Below, piece by piece: positions 1 through 10,600 of a DNA stretch of 64,000 nt; the first letter of the stretch is position 1; every line of letters starts with the position of its first letter. The translations under genes were made by a program, and so were the position numbers. Below the pieces are notes generated by a model. That model was given only the letters and a program-made list of their open reading frames with translations, was not told the DNA's origin and ran no database searches. This stretch comes from Onchidella celtica (taxonomy: Eukaryota; Mollusca; Gastropoda; Systellommatophora; Onchidiidae), in contig OZ007569.1 in NCBI GenBank assembly GCA_963931925.1, forward strand, positions 67,650,750-67,714,749, given 5' to 3'.

Positions 1-1285
1 TGCATTCTACCTAAACTCTCCAAAGATTACGTTTCAAACACAGTCAACACAGTGTGTTGAATCCACAGAGCTCTGTAATGGTTGAATCTTATTGCACAGT
101 AATGTACATAAGTATGGATTTGGCCTGATGCTAGTAAAACGTATCTCCTGTTATCAAGACTTTTATACTTTCAGTCAAGATTTCACAATAAAGATCAGCT
201 AAACAGAATCATGTAAATATCATCTTCATGTCTTTGAATACAGAACTTAAAAATGTCCACGCAGAGAAAAAAAAACCCATATTCATAATGCTCAACTAGA
301 ATTTTGAAAACATTTTTTTTTCGCTGTACGAATAAATCAGCATCTAAATTTAAAGATTTTTTAGACCTTCGATGCATGTCAGCTGTTTTTGTGACTTCGG
401 GGCGTGTCAATTTTTTTTTTTCACTTGGCCAAAAGTTTGGTGGTAAACAATATTAATATGCACGTGGGAACAACAGTACCGTACTAACCTTTTCGTTGCT
501 CTGAATCTGTAGACACAATGCAATAGGAAGTAAAACAAATGAATCCCGATCTTAAATTCCTTCAGAATTTCCAAATCCAAAACACTCTCATGTGTCTACG
601 TTATACACATACCAGTGACGACTGACAAAATTCATGTAGGCCTACTTCACCACTGAGAAACGTGTTTGATCGGTTATGCACTATTGCGTTGACATGGAGC
701 AGCAAGCTGTTCAAAATAAACGCCCAGCGGCCAAAGGTTGGCATGTCTCTATAAAATCATGACGTTCTCTTTTCCTTCGCGCTTACGCCCCGTTGAATGA
801 CATTGTGTTCAAGTGGCGGTTCTCATCCTGTACTGCGGCTGGTGACACAGTGCCGTATTGTGTTTCGCAAAGGACGGGATTGCTGCTTGAACACTTCCAT
901 TCTATTGTTATTTTATTTCGGTTTAATTAGCCACCACCTATAATTATTTTCTTCTTGATCAATCTGGTTCCTGCCTGTCGTATTGTACTCCTACTTCCTT
1001 CTTTCCCACGTTCACTGTGTATAATACTGAAATATCCCAGACGTGCTTGTAAATTGTGTGTTTCAGAACTAATTACCATAAATTTATGTGTAGTGTCTGA
1101 TTCCTGATTAGCATAGCGTTTGCGATTTTACTTATCGGATCATTTCTGTGTTCTAGCGCTATCTAAAGGTCTAAGGATGAGAAAAATAATGTTAGGAAAG
1201 AAATTTTATATCTAGACATAATACGATGATACTGCACCAGAAACGCATGTACGAACATAAACAAAGTAACAACAGCCAGCAGGTA
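1..1285. other. Gene-free AT-rich stretch
   Basis: No open frame with convincing protein-like composition or matched splice sites was found on either strand. One TAGGCCTA palindrome lies at 637. Nothing else can be supported. Confidence 0.5.
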
Positions 1286-1448
1286 GAGAGAAGAAAGAGA
1301 GATAGAGAGAGAGAGAGAGAGACATACACAGAGGGAGAGGGAGAGAAAGAGAGACACCACACACACAAACACACACACACACAGAAAGAGATAGAGAGAG
1401 GGAGATAGGAAGACATACAGGCAGACAGTACAGGCAGACAGACAGAAA
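1286..1448. repeat. Compound GA/CA/GACA microsatellite
   Basis: The stretch runs through imperfect GA repeats, a short CA tract near 1353-1382, more GA, and then GACA-like units. Open frames on both strands here only translate the repeat (Ser/Leu or Arg/Glu strings) and are not genes. Confidence 0.85.
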
Positions 1449-1513
1449 GGGATAAAGATATTTTTTTACTCAGTTTTACTATCCAGCGGGTTAAAGAAAC
1501 TTCGAGACAGAAA

Positions 1514-1572
1514 ATTAAAAGTTAACACGAAATGATCCGTACAGCCGGGTCGCCATTCTAGACAACATAGAT
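1514..1572. repeat. Dispersed repeat, copy 1
   Basis: A 59 bp segment that recurs in the same orientation at 2922-2980 with about 4 mismatches. The flanks of the two copies do not align. It could be the conserved core of a short interspersed element; no family is recognised. Confidence 0.6.
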
Positions 1573-2149
1573 TATTTCGGTGGGGAATGCTTCGCCAATC
1601 AAATTTCTTGCAGCTGGTACGCCTGCCATTACTCATTTGCAGCGAAGATGGTGACAGGCGGGAACCGTACTGTTTTTCCACTCCATTTGTCAAATAGAAG
1701 TTTGTTTTTTTGGTACATGTATTGGTTATGATTAGGTTTCTGGTAACAGCCCAGTCAAAATATCACTTCGTTTTTTTCTTTTCCTATATTTCGTGCTGTT
1801 CTTGGGTTCGTTAAAAGATAAAACCAAAAACCAACTCTGTGGATATGGCCGCTCCCTCCCAACCCCCCCCCCCAAAAAAAAAGGGAGAACCACTGCATTA
1901 TTGAGTCAGGCACTTAGCTCGTATTTAGTTAATGATATGTTTTGTTACAGCCAGCTACTTATGTTGGGATGTCATGATGCTCACTAGCTCAGTGTAAAAA
2001 CAATGATTTTTTTTTCTTCTTGTCTGTACAAACATTGCTGTACTACAACAGTCTTGTAAGTGGGTGTGTGCTTGTGTGTACCGTGCAGAGCTTGTGTCCA
2101 GTATTATTACTGAAGTGGGATGGGATGGTTTGGCGCGGGAAGTTGATAA

Positions 2150-2255
2150 TCACAGACAGACACACACATGCACACAGGCAAATAAGAAGGCAGACATACC
2201 GACAGGCTGACTAACAGACAGACAAACAGACAGGGAGACAGACAGATAGACAGTT
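2150..2255. repeat. Degenerate CAGA/CACA microsatellite
   Basis: Imperfect repeats of CAGACAGA with CACACA interruptions, visible by eye. An open frame that ends here is repeat-driven. Confidence 0.7.
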
Positions 2256-2921
2256 TTGACCATTTTCGAACCGACATAAATCATTGTTTAATGCATGAAA
2301 TGTTCACGTACCATAGGGTCTCTTCTCAATGTTCTTACAATATTCCTCTGTTTCCCTCCTATCTGTAGCTTATTAATCTGAGAATTTCCATTACTACCTC
2401 TATAATTTCATGAAGGTTTTACCCTTACAGATCTCATGATGTTTGCATTCATGATTACTTCTTGGTCCTGTTTATTCGATGTATATTCCTTTTGGACATA
2501 TTCATCTCATTAACACAAACTTATCAAAGCTTTGAAAAGAAGTTGAATAATACATTGTCTTCAAAGAAAAATTCACTGATGTAAATCCATAGGCCTATAT
2601 ATATATATTTGCACAACTTTCATTCACTAGGCTAGTGTCCGAATGTTCTTAATTTGGGGGAGAAAAAAAATCACTTCTAAGACTAAGAGTCTTGATCTTG
2701 GTAAATGCGCAATGTACGAAATCACAAAAGGATTTTCTTACACGAAGTGAAAGCGGGGTTTGGATATTCAAGACGAAAATAATTTATGCTCTGATGCATT
2801 CCTACAGATCACTGTTTCATTTCTTCTGTAATCCTTTAGTTATTCAATGGGCAGAAAAAGAATTAATGCTTCACAATCTTTACCGACTGGAGGAAACAAA
2901 CGGCTGCTTTTCATCTAAAGA

Positions 2922-2980
2922 ATTAAAACTTAACACGAAATGATCTGCACAGCCGAGTCGCCATTCTAGACAACATAGAT
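2922..2980. repeat. Dispersed repeat, copy 2
   Basis: Second copy of the 59 bp segment at 1514-1572, same orientation, about 55 of 59 positions identical. Confidence 0.6.
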
Positions 2981-4105
2981 TTATGAGGTGAAATACCTGT
3001 ATGAATAGCACTTGCTTTTTAATTATGAATTATTTGCAGAATATTTCTCCTAACTGTTTTCATCTTTTTTTTTTTATTTACTCGGTAAGATACCTCGAAT
3101 ACTTCAAATTGCTTAAGTTCGAGAAACAGCTCCGTTATTACACATGTAATTTAATTCAGCCTGGTGACTGAATGCTTTCTTGGTGGATTCTATCCGAAGC
3201 AAATGGTTGCAAGACCCAGTTATTACTGGGGCTGCCAATATGAATTTCAGCATTTCAAAGCGTTCCATAATTACAGAGAACAAGCTACTCTTTTCAAATT
3301 AATTAGTCAGTGCAATGCCTCCACATTGCAATGAAAAAAAAAAAAAAGAAAATAAAGTGTGAAAATCCTCACATTAGTCACACTGCTTGTGTCAGTCATA
3401 ATATGCCCAATCATTGCGCTCTCTTGAACCAGTTGCCCGCCCTGCAAGATGTCTTGTGAAATGATTCATGCGTGAATCTGGTCCGTGGGAAAATTCATCA
3501 AGAGATGCGCAAATTCGTCTTGGTCCACTAATTCTATTCTAGCTTTCATACTTAAGCACACTAAATCCCACAAGTAGCCTATGTCGACTGTCTTTACTGA
3601 CCCTGGTACATTCACAATCATACACCTTATGAACAGATTGTACATCAAGTTTTTTTTTTTTTTACTATCATTTCCTCTTCTCTGTGTAGATCCAACGTCT
3701 TTGTGTTAGGTCACTTGTTTGTATGGGAACTTTAACCTCTTTTTGTGTGGATCTTTGATGAGCGTAGATAAACTTGTATAATTTAATGTCTCTTCATCCA
3801 CAGCTGCCATGTTCAGTCCAGTGTTAACTTTTTTTTTTACTTTACTGGCCTTCCTCTCTCACTGTCTTATCGAACTGAGCCAATTTTATTGTCAGACTCA
3901 TTCCGATTCGAAACAAATTTCATGTAAATACTTTATCGCCACATTCATTTGAGTAATCTCTTGGAGATTTTATGATTTTATACCTTGATACCCTATTTTT
4001 CTGACATTTTGCTTTTATCTGCATAATGCTGGTGTATTATCGCCTGGATCGACCATTTCTTCTTCTTCTTCTTCTTTCGTAGTTGATTCGTCTATATATA
4101 CTGAC

Positions 4106-5250
4106 TGTCACAAATCCCAGACTGGGAGATGCAATATTTATAACAAGACAACAATTACGAACGAACAAGTATAACACTTAACAGAACAACCCATCAGACT
4201 CACACATTTATTAAACATAAGATAAACATAGAAATGCAATGACATACATTATACTACTTAATTAACTGCCGTCCACGGCCCTCTCCCGTAAGCACACTTC
4301 CTCGGGTCCACAACCCGGTAATTACTCTAAATACACTCGGCCTCAGCCTCTCCACTCAGGGTCTTAATAGCACCTTAATAATTCACTGGCACCGCAGTCT
4401 CTCAATAGCCCCTTCCTATTGCCATAACACATTAGCATTCCAATAGCACATCAACATGGCAATAGCACATTAACATTTCAATAGCCCATCAACATGGCAA
4501 TAGCACATTAGCATTTCAATAGCACATTCACGCTCATATCTACATCCCTGTCTGTGGCCAGACTGCCACGACTTCATGTGCCTCTACTGTCCGCACCGAC
4601 AGCTTCACTCTTGGCCTATGTGTGGCCTCCGGCCCTATGCTGGCCTATCCCTTGTGCTCACCGAGGCGGCTCTTCGGCCCGTCCCCGACACCTACAAGAA
4701 TAACATTACATTGGTATAATACCCTACCACTTCTATTCACTTCACCCCTCCTTACATCTCATGAAGCGTACACACAATAGTTCACATTTCACTCACCAAA
4801 CATCTTACGATACCACACCTCCACCGTGGTACACAATACTCACTCTCGCTACAAATCCATTAACTCAACTTTCATCTATCGCTCATGGCGCACATTGCTA
4901 TATACAGTATCAAGGACTTCCACATTCCTCACATATACTTATTTACATCATGCTAATAGACGAATATAATACATCAATCATAATTATCAATCATCGTTCC
5001 ACCTACCAGTCATCACTGGAAAAACACTCTCCCAAGTCTTCCGACTGCTCTCCTTATGTTCGCCCTCTGGGGCTTTCTCCTGCGTCCGCTCTCTAGGACG
5101 TCTTAGTGTGTAGTAAGACAGCGCTCTCGCCTCATTCAGACCCCCCCCCCACTCACAACATGCACGCTTTTCCTTACCCCGTGGCCGTGGGTTAACTGTA
5201 TTCTCACCCTCCTCTCGTAACTACTGATCCTCGCTCACTCGCACGTGACA
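4106..5250 (-). mobile_element. Solo LTR, flanked by 5 bp duplication CTGAC
   Basis: The segment begins TGTCAC and ends GTGACA, giving the TG...CA ends and short terminal inverted repeat typical of LTRs. CTGAC is present exactly once on each side (4101-4105 and 5251-5255), the 5 bp duplication expected of an integrase-mediated insertion. The minus strand carries AATAAA (plus 4207-4212) about 100 bp before its end, which suggests minus orientation. No gag, pol or second LTR is present, so this is a solo LTR left by recombination between the two LTRs of an element. An open frame at 4761-5096 inside it is not protein-like. Confidence 0.8.
4423..4529. repeat. 19 bp tandem repeat inside the LTR
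   Basis: Units of 19 bp beginning CAATAGCACAT alternate between two variants (ending CAACATGG or AACATTT), so the higher-order unit is 38 bp. Four full copies run from 4441 to 4516, with partial copies on either side. Confidence 0.85.
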
Positions 5251-5437
5251 CTGACGATACCTCAACTGCACTATATTCGACTTGATATCACTCCTCTGAG
5301 GCTAAAAGCAGGGTAAAAAACCTTGGATATATTAGAGCCATTTAAAATATATTCGTTGTATAGATATTTCTTGTATATATATCTCTGGTATAAATATCTC
5401 TTGGTACCCAGATTGTGCCCAAAAATGTATCCGCACT

Positions 5438-6220
5438 TTAGTTACAATGGTAGCTGCAACGGATAATTATGTTCTTTAGTTCATTGTCAAAAGCCGTTGC
5501 AGAGGATAGTGTTTGGACTTCTGCCGGAAGGTTGTTCCACGTCCTGATGACATTAGGGTAAAATGAATAAAGGTGGCTGTTAACCCTCGAGCTTGGGATG
5601 TTATATTTTATGTTATTCCTTCTGTTGCCTCTGGTATTAATGGTGAGGTGGTTCAGTGGGATATGGATATTTCCTTCCGTGCCCTTATAAAATATTTTTA
5701 CTTTGTTTTTTGCTCTTCTCTCTTCTAGTGGTGTCCACTCGAGGTCTCTCATCATTTCATTTACACTACTACTTCTGGAATAGTCATTCGTCACAAAGCG
5801 AGAAGCTTTCCTTTGGACCCTTTCCAGTTGGTCTATGTTTAGTCGATAGTATGGGGCCCAGACACTGCAGCCATACTCTAGGGAGGGCCCAAGGAGCTTA
5901 TAAGCTCCTTGGGAGGGCCCCACAAAGATGTTGTAGCATTTTTCTTTTACTTTCCTATCACAGTTAGAGATGTTCCTTTTCAGAAATGCTAGTGTACCGT
6001 TTGCTTTGTTACATGTGCTATTAATATGTTGGCTCCATGTAAGTTTTCTGTCCAGTGTAACTCTTAAGTATTTAGCCTCATCTGTTTCGCTCAAGTTTTC
6101 GTCATGTATAAAGTATTTACATGGCATTTCTCGGGCAATTATGAATAATCTATTCCCTACCCTGTCTCTCGATCTCTGTGCGCTGGCCTTAAAATCTAAG
6201 AAAACTGTCCAATGCGCCAC
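5438..6220 (-). pseudogene. LINE reverse transcriptase, C-terminal fragment
   Basis: About 260 residues match the end of a Jockey/CR1-type reverse transcriptase: the thumb motif (YLRVTLDRKLTWSQHI, where YLGVTL is usual), the PSLEYGCSVW motif, and the LERVQRKASRF and TWNNLP blocks of the C-terminal domain. The catalytic palm with FADD is missing, so the copy is 5' truncated. An in-frame stop lies just upstream (near 6226), and the frame start is not a real initiation site. A 30 bp insertion at 5881-5910 splits the PSLEYG block without shifting the frame. It cannot be active. The element family is secure; the clade is not. Confidence 0.85.
5881..5920. repeat. Palindrome between 10 bp direct repeats
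   Basis: The 10 bp sequence GGGAGGGCCC occurs at 5881-5890 and 5911-5920, and the 20 bp between them (5891-5910) is a perfect palindrome centred on TTATAA. The host LINE frame gains exactly 10 codons here compared with the usual motif order. Confidence 0.9.
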
Positions 6221-6236
6221 TCCTTATTTGGTTTAA

Positions 6237-7530
6237 ACAGGCTGTTGATTTCCTATGAGGTTAAAATGAGTCATCTTTAAATTTTGCTATACTGGAAAGA
6301 TTCATAGGTTTCACGAATTTATTATGAAGCGCATCCTAAAAGGCCTAGGGGCCTACTTCTGACAGTTAGGTGAGTGGAGATCATTGTCACCACCACCATC
6401 ACAAAAGTAATTAATTCACTGTCACCAGTGTCAATCAATACCAGCTGGTCGTATGCATTTTTCTTCATCACCGCAGTGTTGTCAATACTATATTAACACC
6501 AGCATCGAGGTCCACACCTGCGACTCTGATAGGTATACGTTTTGATGAGAGCGTTCACTAACCATTAAATAGCCAACAGCAATGGCAAACCATGTGGTCC
6601 CTCGCACTTAGTGGATGCCTATCTAATTAGCACACAGTGACGCCCTCTAATGAGAGTGTGAGAGTGTCAGGCGATTGCCACCTGATGAAAGCTCGAAATT
6701 TTTATTATCAAGTGGTACATGTGATGTGTTTTTCTTCTTCTGCAACTGTATTATGTCCTACTGCACATTGTGTTTACATATCAAAACAGTGTGTGTTTGT
6801 GTGTGTGTGAACTTGTTTTAATATCAGAACAGAAACTGCACCAGAAAAAAATTTATTTTTTTGCAAATTCACCACCATGATATGATATGACTGAGCATAC
6901 AGAAGTTACGTTAACTGAAAAGCACCACGGAGGAAAGTCGAAAAGAGAATAGAACGGAGTTAACAAAATTTATAGGCGAACTTGGCTGTGTTATTGTCCT
7001 GTTTTAAACTATTGGTGAAAAGGTATCCAAGCATTTTTGTGGTTTTCTCAACTTTTATTTGCTATGTATGCTTTAGCCTTCTTCTTCTTCTTCCTCTTTT
7101 TTTTTTTTTTCAATACCTATTCTGAATTAGAACAATAACCGGATGCTCAGTGCACGGAGAAACCGCTGCAAAATTTTACGACAAATCCACGCCCATTATT
7201 ACGACATTGATAATTACTTCCGGCCGAAAATAGGAACCCTGTTAATGTTGACAACTTTACTGTCGCACTATGAAAGCAGTAGGCCTAAATGCAGAAATGA
7301 AATTTAAACATGGCAGACTGCAGAATCGGGACATCGGAGATATTATAAGAAAAGTAAATTGAAATTATCGGGTGGCAAAGAAAAATGTACCAGCCAGAAG
7401 AGGTGATAATTTCATAGCCTTGGCTCTTAGATCCAGACATCACCACAGCTATCTCAGAATCTCTGCTGAACAGATTCAGCATTTGGCAGCAGACGGGCAT
7501 CTTTTGGTTCATTTGTAAAAAATAAAAACA
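6237..7530. other. Upstream flank of gene 1
   Basis: No coding region. It holds a short GT tract near 6790 and a TTC/T tract near 7078-7110. The final part is presumably promoter and 5' UTR of the leucine-rich repeat gene, but I see no definite TATA box or initiator. Confidence 0.4.
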
Positions 7531-7639
7531 ATGTGGGTTGTGGATGAGGTTACACAGATATTGAAAGAAATGCTTCTGGAAGGAAACATTCATAATATCG
7601 TGGTATTCACCATTATTACTAGCTCTTCTGTCTTGTCAG
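7531..7639 (+). CDS. LRR gene exon 1 (start codon)
   Basis: ATG at 7531 is preceded by an in-frame TAA (7516). The exon ends at the donor TCAG|GTGAGT with one base left over, exactly what exon 2 needs. Joining creates a continuous hydrophobic run across the junction (VVFTIITSSSVLS then VVGAV), the main reason for choosing this start. A second in-frame ATG lies at 7570. This is the least certain exon. Confidence 0.6.
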
Positions 7640-10600
7640 GTGAGTAAATTTGTCCGGAATTTCAATGTAGGCCTACACTACAGTACTCAGTCTAGAGTCT
7701 AGATCTAGATCTAGATCTAGCTAGGCTCTCTCTTAAAGTTAGATCTAGATCTGATAATCCGTATAATAAATACAGATTCTAGATCTAGATCTAGATCCTT
7801 ATTTGGCTGGACTGGACAATTCCATACCAGAGCTGCCAAGTTTTTTGATGTTTGTATTATTGAACTGAAGTGTTTGTCCGCTGAGACTGTTGGATTAAAT
7901 TTCCCCTAGGATTTTTTTATCCACCAACATAAATTCTGTGTTTGTGAGTGATCTTCCCTGAAACAAAGTCCTTCTCCGTCTTCCTCCCTTGTTCCATTCA
8001 TCCCGATCAACATTCATATTGCGCACATATTGAAAACGATGGCATAATTGAAATTGGTCTTGTGAGGCTTTTCCGAATAAATATGGAATTTTATTGATTA
8101 AATGGATACATGAGAAAGTTCAGGTCTTATCCATAGATATGGGTTTTTTGGTTTAGTCATACTTATTTTGTAAGATTCCCTCACGATTGCTCAGGGCTCT
8201 CAGTCTTAGTAGCATAGTAGTTTATATGTCTGTCAGTCAGGGGACCGTGGTTCGTTTCTCAGCATTGTAGTTTTTTTTTTTCCTTTTCTTCTATTTAAGT
8301 CTTTTTTATCAGGTATGAATTCTTTTTTTTTAACCCTCACCCTGCGCGGGGCGGCAATAGTCGGTATTGTCTTGCAAGCGCTCACGCCGCATGGGCGGCA
8401 AAAGTCGCCCAGGTCAAGCTGACCGTGTCACGCGCAAACCCTATTTTCAGGCGTCGGGTCACTGACCTTTTTGAGACGTAACCACCGTGTTATTGTTCAC
8501 TGTATCTCTTCTAAATCAAACGCATTGTGACATGGACATATTAACCAGTGAACCACTGGTCAGAATCACAAAGACTAAGCTTTTAAAGGCTCTCCCCACA
8601 CTTTCAAAAGATGTAACATCGACATGCGAACTGTTGCTCAACAAATTTGCAATATTATCTCATTTTCTCACAAGCTGACCACCATCTGGAGTTGTCTGTA
8701 TCTAAGAACCAATCAGAAACAAGCTCTGAAATAATCTTTGCCCCAAATGCCCACATTGGTTTATTAGTATGTGTCAATCAAGATGAAACCATTTGTGTAG
8801 GGCTTGGGAGGGCATGGCTAGTTATCATGCTTCGTTCTCACGAAAACTACAGCTGTCAGTTTGGAATCATAAGTCAGATCATTGGTTAGAGACTGACAGA
8901 CTAAGGTTTTGCTGGTTAATTCATTATCAAGCGGGATAAGGCAAAGCAGCGAATGTTTTCATACCGATCAATAAAAACTGAACCACGTGGACAGCGTATG
9001 TGGTCATCGTCTAGCGGCACGGTTCAGTGACCCCAGATAAGATTCTCCGTGAGTAAGGTCACTGACGGGGCAGCGGGCTTTACGGGTAGCGCGCAGGTTA
9101 TGAGTTAATCCAAGAACAACAATAGGAAATAAATCCAAGTTTTTTTTGTAGGCCTATCTTCACCTGTCAATTGGGAGACAGCGGTTCGGTTCTCAGCACT
9201 ACAGCAGAGTAGGTTTTTGTTCTCTTTTCTATAAAGTCTTTTTATCAGCAATCAATCTATTCTATTTTTTTTATCCAACAACAATAATAGGGAATAAATC
9301 CAGTTTGTTTGTTTTTTTGTAATTAGTCAACACCAATACCTGCGGATAAACCCAAGCAGTACCCACTGATACTGTTGGTGGATAAACCTGGGCGGTATCC
9401 GCTGATAATGTTGGCAGATGATGGCAGCCTTGTATTATAATTAGGCCTAGACTTTGCTACATTTTATGTGAAATGTGGTGTTTTCCAACCAATTTTAGGT
9501 GCTAAATCGCCCAAAGCAGCAGAACAAATAGTCAACAGCAGCTGTAGTGTCGAATTGTTCAATCTTAGCCCTTATTTTGGCATGCCTTTTGTTTGTGTGT
9601 CTGTCATCAAGCAGAATTTGTTGACTTTTAAATTATACAGTGGTGTATATTGATCAGGAAAGAAAAAAAAGGAAAGACTTCTGAATGTGTCTCAAGCCGG
9701 TCTTGCCAAGTTGTACATGTAAGGTAATCACTGGGCCGTGTGTTAAGTTCTATAAAAGACTCCTATCCATAGTCATAGTACACCCACTTGCTGGAAGGGC
9801 CTGCAACTTGCTCATGCATGGTTGGTGACTCCTTAAGTCGTTTTCTTATGGGGATCTGTTTGCCCCCACAGTTTGGCCACACATTGAATGTTTTATTATT
9901 GTTAGATAATCTGGCCATGAGATGCACTCAGAGTCAGAGGTCTTCCCAGATGAAATCTATAAATCCTATGCATCTTAGTCTTTGGTGTGAAAGGTAAGCT
10001 TGGAGACTTTCTGAAGCAATTTGTTAATGTCATAACTTTTGGAAGCAGATTGATTTGTTGCTTACGTCATAAAATCTCACAGGATACCTTATCTTAATTT
10101 TAATTCAAGAGGTGTTGATGAAAAACGTTATGATAAGAATAAAAACCAAATCAGTGTTTTTGTTTAAGGTTAAACCGCTTTCCATAGAGAAGCGAAAATC
10201 CTTGAGTAGAATATTTGGCTTACCGAATCATATGAGGTAACTTTGAATGAGCATATCAGATATTGTGCATTTTTTTCTCCATCCTTTATGCTGTAAAGAT
10301 AACTTTGTTCCTTGCAGTTGTTGGAGCAGTGAGGCATATCTACACCTTCATTTATAATTTACGACATGGGCGGCAAGCAGACATTGCACAGGCTCGAGCA
10401 ATGTATTCAAAGCGGGAGGATTCCCAGCTTGAACTCCCACAGGATTTTCCCCTTGTTGTTAACTTGGAAAAATCTGCCATTATCAACTGTAATTCATTAA
10501 GTTTACTTGCTAAAAGTAAAATGAGAAAGAATCAAAAGAAGGTAAGTTAAAATTAATAGTGTGGCACAATGACCTGTTGTTAATTTTGCCAAAGCATATT

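Larger units (their letters stand above)
1573..4055. other. Gene-free stretch
   Basis: AT-rich DNA with homopolymer runs (C/A near 1866, T near 3650 and 3830), degenerate CAGA repeats at about 2150-2255, and a TAGGCCTA palindrome at 2590. No coding region is supported. Confidence 0.45.
4056..6236 (-). mobile_element. 5'-truncated LINE with nested solo LTR
   Basis: On the minus strand a non-LTR retrotransposon 3' end runs from about 6236 (truncated 5' end) through a reverse-transcriptase C-terminal frame (6220-5438) and a 3' UTR to a GAA-repeat tail (TTC repeats on plus, 4056-4077). A 1,145 bp LTR with its own 5 bp target duplication sits inside this 3' UTR. Removing the LTR and one copy of CTGAC rejoins the UTR to the tail. 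The protein fits the Jockey/CR1-type group of LINEs; the exact clade is not determined. The LINE's own target duplication was not found, so the outer limits are approximate. Confidence 0.7.

Noticed and set aside
4761-5096. 111-codon open frame on plus
   Set aside because: It lies wholly inside the solo LTR, is His/Thr/Ser-rich, and has no recognisable domain.
9788-9993. Alternative first exon for the LRR gene ending at GAAAG|GTAAGC
   Set aside because: The open frame leaves two bases and runs into a stop when joined to exon 2. The frame with the right phase has a stop shortly upstream and no ATG.
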